In this document: in pieces, positions 17,857 through 25,593 of the stretch | Layout: every line of letters begins with the position of its first letter | Numbering within the stretch: position 1 is the first letter of the stretch | Assembly: GCF_003952485.1 (NCBI RefSeq) | Contig: NZ_CP034447.1 | Location: 7,082,501-7,146,500, forward strand | Direction of reading: 5' to 3' | From: Mesorhizobium sp. M1E.F.Ca.ET.045.02.1.1 | GTDB lineage: Bacteria > Pseudomonadota > Alphaproteobacteria > Rhizobiales > Rhizobiaceae | DNA: 64,000 nucleotides | Notes under the pieces: model-generated | What the model was told of the DNA's origin: nothing | What the model saw: only the letters and a program-made list of their open reading frames with translations | Databases searched by the model: none | Translations under genes and position numbers: made by a program

Positions 17857-17960
17857 TAGAATGGCTGTCTCAATTGCATCGTGCCGGCGGACTATTACAC
17901 CGATCTGCCCTGATTTGACTTTTGTCGAGAGCCGTGACTAATGTCAGCCGAGGAGGCGGC

Positions 17961-18926
17961 ATGGCGATCAGACCGGCAGAACAGCTCATCCACAAGGCCG
18001 CCTGGCTCTACTACGCTCACGGCCTTCGCCAGGACGAGGTGGCGAACCAGCTCAAGATTTCGCGCGCATCGGTGGCCATGTATCTGCGCAAGGCGCGCGA
18101 GACCGGCATCGTCAATATCTCGACCTCGACGCAACTCTTCACCGACGATGTGATGGCGCGCCGGCTTGAGGACGCCTTCAAGCTCGATGCCGTCTGGATA
18201 GCGCCCGAGAACGCCTATGTCGCCGATCCGTCGACCGACATCGCGGTGCTGGCGGCGAGCGTCTTCCTGGAGCTGGTGAAGAAGGGCGACCGCATCGGCG
18301 TCGCCTGGGGCCGCACCGTCTACACCATCGCCGACATCATGTCCTATGCCGACCTGCAGGACGTCACCGTGGTGCAGCTCTGCGGCAATCTCGGCGCGCC
18401 CTATTCCTACCGGCCCGACCAGTGCACGATGGAGATCGCGCGGCGGCTGAACGCCAAGGGCCTGAATTTCTACGCGCCCCTTGTATTGTCGACCGAGGAA
18501 CTCGCTCGCGGCCTGCGCGCCGAGCCGGTGATCCGCGACCAGCTTGCCGGCATCAGCGACTGCGATCTCGCGCTCTATTCGGTCGGCGCGGTCGACGCCG
18601 ACAGCCATCTGGTGAAATGCGGCGCACTGACGCCGGCCGAAATGGCCGCGCTGCGCAGGCAAGGCGCCGCCGGCGTCATTGCCGGGCAGGTCATCGACGC
18701 CAGGGGCGAGGTGCTCGACTGCGATTACAACAGGCGAGTCATCTCAGCCGAGCTCGCCTCGCTGCGCGCAATCAGGAAGCGGCTGATGGTAGTGCAGGAG
18801 GACACGAAGTTCGAGCCGCTGCTGGCGGCAATCGCCGGCGGACTCTGCACGCATCTGGTGGTCGGCGCGCATATGGCCGCGCGCCTTCTCGATCACGTCG
18901 GCGCGGTCGGCAAAAAGGCCTCCTAG
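17961..18926 (+). CDS. SorC-family sugar-binding transcriptional regulator (EryD/DeoR-like)
   Basis: 321 residues from ATG 17961, which has AGGAGG at ideal spacing; an upstream start would lack one. The N-terminal helix-turn-helix is seen in LYYAHGLRQDEVANQLKISR and SVAMYLRKARETGIV. The C-terminal sugar-binding domain follows, with VAWGRTVYTIADIM and GNLGAPYSYRPDQC. SorC regulators sense a phosphorylated sugar and control catabolic operons. The next gene downstream on the same strand, a bifunctional aldolase/dehydrogenase, is the likely target. A perfect 23-base inverted repeat begins at its stop codon. Confidence 0.87.
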   Translation: MAIRPAEQLIHKAAWLYYAHGLRQDEVANQLKISRASVAMYLRKARETGIVNISTSTQLFTDDVMARRLEDAFKLDAVWIAPENAYVADPSTDIAVLAASVFLELVKKGDRIGVAWGRTVYTIADIMSYADLQDVTVVQLCGNLGAPYSYRPDQCTMEIARRLNAKGLNFYAPLVLSTEELARGLRAEPVIRDQLAGISDCDLALYSVGAVDADSHLVKCGALTPAEMAALRRQGAAGVIAGQVIDARGEVLDCDYNRRVISAELASLRAIRKRLMVVQEDTKFEPLLAAIAGGLCTHLVVGAHMAARLLDHVGAVGKKAS

Positions 18927-18971
18927 AGCCGGATGATCTCAGGTCGAATCGACCTGAGATCATCCGGCTCT
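18925..18971. terminator. Perfect 23-base inverted repeat at the end of the sorC-type gene
   Basis: The arms are exact inverse complements around a single A. The left arm starts within the TAG stop codon (AGAGCCGGATG...). No T-run follows, so it may be a repeat element acting as an mRNA 3' hairpin rather than a classical terminator. Confidence 0.6.
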
Positions 18972-18984
18972 AAATCAAAGAGAT

Positions 18985-19035
18985 AGAGCATGATGTCGTC
19001 CGAAAACCGCTTCACACTTTTCGGCATCATGCTCT
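18985..19035. repeat. Rhizobial palindromic repeat, copy 3
   Basis: Arms AGAGCATGATG and CATCATGCTCT around the core TCCGAAAACCGCTTCACAC. It lies between the regulator and the aldolase/dehydrogenase gene, directly after another palindrome. Confidence 0.75.
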
Positions 19036-19118
19036 GGGAAAACCACCCTCGCCGCTTCTGTCATCAAGACGTCGCGGCTTTCTGTTCATGAGCAAAAGAC
19101 GGACATCGGACGGACGAA

Positions 19119-21173
19119 ATGAAGAATCTTTGGAATGACGCCGACGCGGAAAAGATGGTTGCCGACTATGCGAAGAAGGGCGTCGATGGCGACCTCGCGC
19201 TGCGTGTCTACACGACCCGTCTTCTCGGCGGCGAGCCGCGGCTGGTGCTGCATGGCGGCGGCAACACCTCCTGCAAGACCAAGGCCACCGATCTCGTCGG
19301 CGATGAATGGGACGTGCTCTGCGTCAAGGGCAGCGGCTGGGACATGGCCGTCATCGAGCCGCAAGGCCTGCCGGCGGTGAAGATGGGCGCGCTGCTCAAG
19401 GCACGCACGCTGGACGGCCTCTCCGACGAGGACATGGTGGCGCTGCAGCGCTCCAACCTCATCGACCCCACCTCCCCCAACCCGTCGGTCGAGACGCTGC
19501 TGCACGCCTTCCTGCCGCACAAATTCGTCGACCACACGCATTCGACCGCCATCCTCGCCATCGTCGACCAGGAAGACAGCAAGGCGCTGGTGAAGACGGT
19601 GTTCGGCGACAAGATGGGTTATGTGCCCTACATCAAGCCAGGCTTCGACCTCGCCAAGGCCGCTGCGGAAGTTTTTGACGCCGACCCAACCGTCGAGGGA
19701 CTGATCCTCGACAAGCACGGCATCTTCACCTTCGGCGACGACGCCAGGCAGGCCTACGACCGGATGATCCACTATGTGAACGTCGCCGAGGAGTATGTCG
19801 CGAAGAACGGCAAGGCGCAGGCGGCCAAGGCGGCGCTGCCGGCGAGGCTCGCCAAGCCTGGCGACATCGCGCCGATGCTGCGCGGCGCGGTGGCGGTGGC
19901 GCGCGGCGAAGGCCGCTTCGATCGCATGATCAGCGATTTCCGCACTTCCGACGCGATCGTCGATTTCATCAACTCGGCGAGAATCGCCGACTATGCCGGG
20001 CGCGGCGTCTCGACGCCGGACCTTTCGATCCGCATCAAGACCGGCCCGATGGCGATACCGGCTCCGGACGCCGACAAGCTCGGCGACTATAAGGCCGTCA
20101 TCCGTAGCCATGTCGAGACTTTCGCCAAGGATTATCAGGCCTATTTCGAGACCAATGACGCGCTGGACGACGTCAAGCGCACCATGCTCGACCCGATGCC
20201 GCGTCTGACGCTGGTGCCCGGCCTCGGCATGTTCGGCCATGGCCGCACGCTGAAGGATGCGAAAATCGCCTCCGACGTCGGCGAGATGTGGATCGAGGCG
20301 GTGCGGGGCGCGGAAGCCATCGGCAATTTCCAGCCGCTCTCCAAGGCCGACCTCTTCCCGCTCGAATACTGGTCGCTGGAGCAGGCGAAGCTCGCTTCCA
20401 ACAAGCCGAAGCCGCTGACTGGCCAGGTGGTGCTGATCACCGGCGGCGCAGGCGCCATCGGGGCTGCGACGGCCAAGCTGTTCGCCGCCAATGGCGCGCA
20501 TGCCGTCATCGTCGACCTCGATTCGGCCAAGGCTGCGGAAGCGGCGAAAGCGGCAGGCAACAATTCGATCGGCATCGGCGCCGACATCACCAATCCGGCC
20601 GAGATGCGCGCGGCCTTCGACAAGGCCGTCGCCGTCTATGGCGGCGTCGACATTCTGGTCTCGAATGCCGGCGCCGCCTGGGAAGGCCGGATCGGCGAGC
20701 TCGATGACGCGCTCCTGCGCAAGAGTTTCGAGCTCAACTTCTTCGCCCACCAGTCGGCGGCGCAGAATGCGGTGCGCATCATGCTCGAACAGCGCACGGG
20801 CGGCGTGCTGCTCTTCAACACTTCCAAGCAGGCGGTCAATCCCGGGCCGAAGTTCGGTGCCTACGGCCTGCCAAAGGCGGCGACGCTGTTCCTGTCGAGG
20901 CAATACGCGCTGGACTACGGCGCCTATGGCATCCGCTCCAATGCGGTGAACGCCGACCGCATCCGCTCCGGGCTGTTGACCGACGCCATGATCGCCAGCC
21001 GCTCCGGCGCGCGCGGCGTGTCGGAAAAGGAATACATGTCCGGCAATTTGCTCGGGCAGGAAGTGACGGCCGACGACGTGGCGCAGGCCTTCCTGCACCA
21101 GGCGCTCGCGGAACGCACCACGGCCGACGTCACGACGGTGGACGGCGGCAACATAGCAGCAGCGCTGCGTTGA
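19119..21173 (+). CDS. Bifunctional class II aldolase / short-chain dehydrogenase (RhaD-type)
   Basis: A 684-residue fusion. Residues about 1-420 form a class II aldolase domain: VLHGGGNTSCK, then DHTHSTAILAIVD with metal-binding histidines, and LDKHGIFTFG. Residues about 430-684 form an SDR domain with the Rossmann motif LITGGAGAIGAATAKLF, VSNAGAAWEGRI and a YGLPKAA active-site segment. This arrangement is the rhamnulose-1-phosphate aldolase/lactaldehyde dehydrogenase fusion known from rhamnose pathways in rhizobia. No other rhamnose genes are in the window, so the substrate is inferred. A SorC-type regulator sits just upstream. Confidence 0.82.
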   Translation: MKNLWNDADAEKMVADYAKKGVDGDLALRVYTTRLLGGEPRLVLHGGGNTSCKTKATDLVGDEWDVLCVKGSGWDMAVIEPQGLPAVKMGALLKARTLDGLSDEDMVALQRSNLIDPTSPNPSVETLLHAFLPHKFVDHTHSTAILAIVDQEDSKALVKTVFGDKMGYVPYIKPGFDLAKAAAEVFDADPTVEGLILDKHGIFTFGDDARQAYDRMIHYVNVAEEYVAKNGKAQAAKAALPARLAKPGDIAPMLRGAVAVARGEGRFDRMISDFRTSDAIVDFINSARIADYAGRGVSTPDLSIRIKTGPMAIPAPDADKLGDYKAVIRSHVETFAKDYQAYFETNDALDDVKRTMLDPMPRLTLVPGLGMFGHGRTLKDAKIASDVGEMWIEAVRGAEAIGNFQPLSKADLFPLEYWSLEQAKLASNKPKPLTGQVVLITGGAGAIGAATAKLFAANGAHAVIVDLDSAKAAEAAKAAGNNSIGIGADITNPAEMRAAFDKAVAVYGGVDILVSNAGAAWEGRIGELDDALLRKSFELNFFAHQSAAQNAVRIMLEQRTGGVLLFNTSKQAVNPGPKFGAYGLPKAATLFLSRQYALDYGAYGIRSNAVNADRIRSGLLTDAMIASRSGARGVSEKEYMSGNLLGQEVTADDVAQAFLHQALAERTTADVTTVDGGNIAAALR

Positions 21174-21391
21174 AGAAGTAAAGACATTTCCCGGGGCGGT
21201 TCGTCATCTTACGAGAACGACGAACCGCTCTCTCCTCCTGTCCTGACGCATTTCCCCGAATGTAAGCCAGTTTCACACCTCTGCTAGAAAACTGCTGTAA
21301 CTGACCAAAATCCGCTCAAATCCTTCGCTTATTGCTCGAGCAGCTTTAAGGGGCCTTGCGCCTCGCGTGCGAAACACAAGGCTGGGCCGGC

Positions 21392-22012
21392 ATGCAATCC
21401 AGGGAAGTGCCTTATTTCAGCCAGTGGGAATCGCCTGGCATGACTTTGCCGCTCTTGGCGGAGGGGCCGTCGGCTCTGTGCCGAGATCCGCTGTGGCGCA
21501 AGTCCGGCGCAGATACGATCGAGGACTATGCGCGCTGGGCCGTCAATGTCTGCGGCATGGCCTGCCTGAAGATGATCCTTGCCGCGCGGGGCGAAATTCA
21601 CCCGACGCTCGAGCTCGCCCGCGCCTGCACGGCCTACGGCGGCTATGTCGTGAACGAGGCGGACGGCTCGATCAAAGGGCTGATCTACGAGCCCTTCGTC
21701 AGGTTCGTCGGCGAACGTTTCGGCCTCTCTGCCGAGACGATGACGAATGTTGATATGGCCATGGTGTCCGGACTACTTTCCAGATGGCGCTACTTCATCG
21801 CCTCGGTGCATCCCGGGATCCGCTGGCCCGAGCGCGAGCCGCCGTCGAAGGGCGGGCATCTGGTGCTGGTGACGGCAGCATCGAACGGCGAAATCCGCTT
21901 CCACAACCCGTCCGGCCACGATCGGGAGCGCCAGGCGAACGTAACGCTGCCGCTAGCCGCCTTCGACCGCTTTTTCGCCAGGCGCGGCATCGCCGTCGGT
22001 CTCAAACCCTAA
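21392..22012 (+). CDS. C39-like cysteine peptidase family protein
   Basis: 206 residues from ATG 21392 (MQSREVPYFSQWESPG); a TTG 12 codons earlier is less likely. VPYFSQW at the start, then NVCGMACLKMIL with the Cys in the position of a C39 catalytic cysteine. GGHLVLVTAAS carries the expected His and FHNPSGH a third polar group. This layout fits the Peptidase_C39_2 group of papain-like proteins. No signal peptide is evident. It is followed 17 bases later by a D-Ala-D-Ala ligase gene, a pairing that points to peptidoglycan or a small peptide product. The true activity is unknown. Confidence 0.65.
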   Translation: MQSREVPYFSQWESPGMTLPLLAEGPSALCRDPLWRKSGADTIEDYARWAVNVCGMACLKMILAARGEIHPTLELARACTAYGGYVVNEADGSIKGLIYEPFVRFVGERFGLSAETMTNVDMAMVSGLLSRWRYFIASVHPGIRWPEREPPSKGGHLVLVTAASNGEIRFHNPSGHDRERQANVTLPLAAFDRFFARRGIAVGLKP

Positions 22013-22029
22013 CCATTGCGGAGATATCG

Positions 22030-23100
22030 ATGGCCGCGAAAAGATTGCGTATTGGTGTGCTGTTCGGCGGGCGGTCCGCCGAGCACGAGGTGTCGTTGCT
22101 TTCGGCGGCCAATGTTATGCATGCGCTGGATCCGGCGAAGTACGATGCCGTTCCGATCTTCGTCACGCGCGAGGGCCACTGGCTGCTGAGCAGCTACCGG
22201 GACGGCGCGCTTGCGACTCCGTCAAGCGGCACAGATATCTGCCTGGTGCCGGGCGGGCATGGACGGATGCTGGCCATTCCGGCCGGCGGGCCACCGCACG
22301 ATCTGCCAGCCATCGATATCCTGTTTCCCGTCCTGCACGGCCTGCATGGCGAGGACGGCGCGGTGCAGGGACTGGCGGAAGTGGCGCGTGTGCCGCTCGC
22401 CGGCTGTGGCATCCTGGGTTCCGCCACGGCGCTGGACAAGGAAATCGCCAAGCGGCTTCTGAAGGCGGCGGGGGTGCCTGTTGCGCGCTCGGTGACGATC
22501 GATCAGGATGCGGCGCCTTCCCTCGCCGTTCTGGAGGACCAGCTTGGCCTGCCCCTGTTCATCAAACCGGCGCGCCAAGGCTCGTCGGTTGGCGTCGCAA
22601 AGGTCAACGCCAGCCAGGAATTCGATCGGGCGCTCGCGGAAGCCTTCCAGCACGATCGCAAGCTGCTGGCGGAGGAATTCGTTCGGGGGCGCGAGATCGA
22701 ATACAGCGTGCTGGAGGACCCCGCGGGCGAACTCTTCGTCTCGCGGCCGGGCGAGATCGTGCCCGCGGAAAGTCACGGATTCTACAACTACAATGCCAAG
22801 TACATCGACGAAAACGGCGCGGCATTGATCGTGCCGGCGGAACTGCCGCCGGAGGTCGAGCAAGGCATGCGCGACATGGCCGCAAGGGCCTTCAGAGCCG
22901 TCGGTTGCGACGGCATGGCGCGTGTCGACTTTTTCCTGATGCCGGACATGACGTTCCTGGTCAACGAGCTCAACACCATTCCTGGCTTCACCAACATCAG
23001 CATGTACGTCAAGGCAATGGCGGCAAGCGGCGTCAGCTATCCGGAGGTCATCGACCGGCTGGTGGCGCATGGGCTCGCCCGCGCCGCGCGATCGGCCTGA
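22030..23100 (+). CDS. ddl: D-alanine--D-alanine ligase (DdlA-like)
   Basis: An ATP-grasp ligase of 356 residues that joins two D-alanines for peptidoglycan precursors. The N-terminal motif FGGRSAEHEVSLLSA is diagnostic. KPARQGSSVGV, the omega-loop YNYNAKYID and the metal site NELNTIPGFTNISMYVKA follow. The loop keeps the KY pattern of D-Ala-D-Ala enzymes, not the lactate ligases. ATG 22030 removes an alternative-frame extension inside the previous gene. It is not in a cell-division cluster, so it is probably a second ligase. A strong terminator hairpin follows. Confidence 0.88.
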   Translation: MAAKRLRIGVLFGGRSAEHEVSLLSAANVMHALDPAKYDAVPIFVTREGHWLLSSYRDGALATPSSGTDICLVPGGHGRMLAIPAGGPPHDLPAIDILFPVLHGLHGEDGAVQGLAEVARVPLAGCGILGSATALDKEIAKRLLKAAGVPVARSVTIDQDAAPSLAVLEDQLGLPLFIKPARQGSSVGVAKVNASQEFDRALAEAFQHDRKLLAEEFVRGREIEYSVLEDPAGELFVSRPGEIVPAESHGFYNYNAKYIDENGAALIVPAELPPEVEQGMRDMAARAFRAVGCDGMARVDFFLMPDMTFLVNELNTIPGFTNISMYVKAMAASGVSYPEVIDRLVAHGLARAARSA

Positions 23101-23112
23101 AGGACGGATGAA

Positions 23113-23140
23113 AAAAGAGCGGCCCGAGAGCCGCTCTTTT
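23113..23140. terminator. Rho-independent terminator after ddl
   Basis: AAAAGAGCGGC (23113-23123), a 6-base loop and GCCGCTCTTTT (23130-23140) form a perfect 11-base stem ending in a T-run. An A-run on the other side makes it usable from both strands. Confidence 0.85.
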
Positions 23141-23246
23141 CACTGATCACTAAAGCACGCCACGTTGAAACCGCCTCACGCGAGGCGGTCTGATCATATT
23201 TCGTCGGTCGGCGCCGCCCCTCATTGCCCTGCCGGGCATTTCTCCC

Positions 23247-23357
23247 CGTATAGTGACGGGGAAAAACACGCCGTCACCGACGGTTTCGCCAATTTGTCGC
23301 CGTTGCAGAATGAGGCGCCAGCGTCTCGGCCATCCCCCTTCTCCCCGTCACTATACG
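23247..23357. repeat. Intergenic repeat with 15-base inverted ends
   Basis: CGTATAGTGACGGGG (23247-23261) and its exact inverse complement (23343-23357) bound about 80 bases of non-coding sequence. With the terminator it accounts for the 332-base gap between ddl and the ABC binding-protein gene. It resembles the other lightweight mosaic units of the window. Confidence 0.6.
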
Positions 23358-23432
23358 GAGAGAAGGTGCCGGCAGGCGGATGAGGGGCGGCGCGACGTTT
23401 CTAATGTTGCCAATAGCGCTTTTCAGACCAGC

Positions 23433-24485
23433 TTACTTCGCGTTCGGGTTCGGCATCCAGGCTGGCATCGCGACATCGGCATGGGCGAACTGCGGCAGCT
23501 TGGCCGACAGGTCCTCCATGTTCTTGATGTCCTTGTCGACGAGCTCTTTCTGCGTGATCAGCGTCGGCGGCACGATGACGTTGTGACCGGGATCCTCGCC
23601 GGCGAGCAGTTGCGCCAGCGCGCGCACCGAGACCTGGCCGACGACGGCCGGGTTGGTGGCGGCCGTCGCTGCCCAGGCGCTGTCCGGCTCGCGCATCGCG
23701 GCGATGTCGGAGGTCGAGATGTCGGCCGAATAGATCTTGATGCCCTTGTTGAGGCCCGCCTCGTCGACGGCGATCTTCACGCCCTTGGCGAACTCGTCAT
23801 AGGGCGCGAACATCACCTTGATGTCGGGATGCGCCTGCAGCACCGAGCGCGCCTGGTTGGCGACGGAGTTGGCGATCGGGTTGTCGAGCGTGCCGAACAT
23901 GGCCACTTCGCTGATGCCCGAATGCTTCTTCTTCACGTCGACCCAGGTTTCGTTGCGGCGGTCGAGCGGCGCGATGCCGGCGACATAGACATAGCCGGCC
24001 TTCCAGCTATCGCCATTGTCCGTGACCGCCTGCTCGAGCGCGAGGCGGGCGAGATCGCGGTCCGACTGCTCGATCTGCGGAATCTTCGGGTTCTCGACAT
24101 TGACGTCGAAGGCGACCACCTTGATGCCGGCGTCGACCGCGCGCTGGGCAGCGTCCTTCATCGATTCCGTCAGGCCGTGCTGGATGATGATGCCCTGCAC
24201 GCCGAGCGCGATCGCCTGGTCGACCATGTCGGCCTGGAGGGCCGCGTCCTGGCGGCTGTCCAGCACGCGCAGGTCGACGGCGAGCGCCTTGGCCTGCGCC
24301 TCGACGCCGGAGAGATAGGCCTGGAAGAAGTCACCGGTCGAGAGATAGCGCACCAGCGCGATCTTGACGCCCGGCTTGTCGAACGGTGCCGGACGGTCCG
24401 CCGCCAGTGCCGTACCCTGCATCAGCAGCGCCGCGCCCGCGAGGCCGAGAGCGGCCTTCCCCAAAAGTCTTCTTGTGATGCTCAC
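23433..24485 (-). CDS. ABC importer periplasmic binding protein (ribose-type; probable methylthioribose)
   Basis: A 350-residue periplasmic binding protein starting at GTG 24485 with GGAGG upstream. A Sec signal peptide is visible (RRLLGKAALGLAGAALLMQG to ALAAD), with arginines that could also suit Tat export. The mature part has the peripl_BP_4 pattern: VDQAIALGVQGIIIQHG, VVAFDVNV and IYSADISTSDIAAM. It is the last gene of the divergent ABC unit facing mtnK-mtnA. From that context the ligand is probably 5-methylthioribose, but sequence alone supports only a pentose-like sugar ligand. Confidence 0.85.
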   Translation of the reverse strand: MSITRRLLGKAALGLAGAALLMQGTALAADRPAPFDKPGVKIALVRYLSTGDFFQAYLSGVEAQAKALAVDLRVLDSRQDAALQADMVDQAIALGVQGIIIQHGLTESMKDAAQRAVDAGIKVVAFDVNVENPKIPQIEQSDRDLARLALEQAVTDNGDSWKAGYVYVAGIAPLDRRNETWVDVKKKHSGISEVAMFGTLDNPIANSVANQARSVLQAHPDIKVMFAPYDEFAKGVKIAVDEAGLNKGIKIYSADISTSDIAAMREPDSAWAATAATNPAVVGQVSVRALAQLLAGEDPGHNVIVPPTLITQKELVDKDIKNMEDLSAKLPQFAHADVAMPAWMPNPNAK

Positions 24486-24520
24486 GTCGATTTCCTCCGT
24501 TGTTTATGCCCCGGTCGAAA

Positions 24521-25561
24521 CTATCTCTTGCCCCTGCCGGAAAGGGCGAAGGTGAAGACAAGGGCGACGACGAGAACCGCGCCCTTGACGAAATCCTGCG
24601 TGTAATAAGGGGCGTTCATCATCGTCAGGCCTTGCAGCAGGACGCCGACGAACACCGCCCCGACGGCCGTGCCGAAGGCGTTGGGCTTGGCGGCGCCGAG
24701 CACCGCGTAGCCGATGAGCGCCGCGGCGACAGCGTCGAGCAAGAGATTATTACCCGAGGCGATGTCGCCGCGTCCAAGCCGGGCGGCGAGCAAAATCCCG
24801 CCGATCGAGGCAAAAACTCCCGAAATGACGTAGGCCCAGATTTTGTATGCCTTGACAGGCGCGCCGGCGAGTTCGGCGGCCCGCTCGTTGCTGCCGACGG
24901 CATACATCATGCGGCCGAAGCGGGTGTATTCGAGGAAGAACCAGATCAGCACGGCGAGCACGACCAGCACCACCACAGAGACCGGGATCAGGCTCGGGAT
25001 GAAGAAGTCGATGCGGTGGCGGCCGAGCGCCAGGAAAGCCTCGCTGAACTTGCCGTTGGCGACCGAACCGTCGGGCATGGTCATACCGGTGGCGATCGAG
25101 CGACCTTCGGTCGGGATGCGTTGCAGACCGAGGAGCAGGAACATCATGCCGAGCGTCGCCAAGAGATCCGGCACGCGCATATAGACGATCAGCCAGCCGT
25201 TGATCAGGCCGACGACCACGCCGATGACCAGGCAGGCGATGACGGCGACAATGGCGTTCTGTTCCAGCACCACCATGGCGTAGGACGCCGCCATCATGGC
25301 GCTGGTGGCGACTGAGCCGATCGACAGGTCGAAGCCGCCGACGACAAGCGTCGCGGTGACGCCGAGCGCCAGCACGCCGGTGATCGCCACCGACTGGAAG
25401 ATGAAAACCGCGCTCTGCGGCGAGACGAAACCGTCGGCGGCGATCGCGAAATAGGCGATCAGGCCGAACAAAAGGACGATGAAGCCGTAGCGGATGGCAT
25501 AGTCACGCAATGTCATCGAACGCTCCCGCTCTGCTGCCCTCTCCGCCAAACTGGAACTCAT
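24521..25561 (-). CDS. ABC importer permease (RbsC-type)
   Basis: A membrane permease with about eight to ten hydrophobic helices, beginning with YGFIVLLFGLIAYFAIAA. The loop GFDLSIGSVATSAMMAAS matches the conserved BPD_transp_2 motif. Three starts are possible. GTG 25597 overlaps the ATPase stop. ATG 25561 has GGAG at 7 bases. ATG 25516 has GGGAG at 6 bases. I prefer 25561 (346 residues) on the ribosome site. It is the middle gene of the importer and probably moves a pentose such as methylthioribose. Confidence 0.85.
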   Translation of the reverse strand: MSSSLAERAAERERSMTLRDYAIRYGFIVLLFGLIAYFAIAADGFVSPQSAVFIFQSVAITGVLALGVTATLVVGGFDLSIGSVATSAMMAASYAMVVLEQNAIVAVIACLVIGVVVGLINGWLIVYMRVPDLLATLGMMFLLLGLQRIPTEGRSIATGMTMPDGSVANGKFSEAFLALGRHRIDFFIPSLIPVSVVVLVVLAVLIWFFLEYTRFGRMMYAVGSNERAAELAGAPVKAYKIWAYVISGVFASIGGILLAARLGRGDIASGNNLLLDAVAAALIGYAVLGAAKPNAFGTAVGAVFVGVLLQGLTMMNAPYYTQDFVKGAVLVVALVFTFALSGRGKR

Positions 25562-25593
25562 GCATGCACTCCAAGTCTCGTCATCGGTTCGGC

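Noticed and set aside
19086..21098. A 670-codon open frame opposite the aldolase/dehydrogenase gene
   Set aside because: No recognisable motif, and the plus-strand protein is a clear family member across its whole length.
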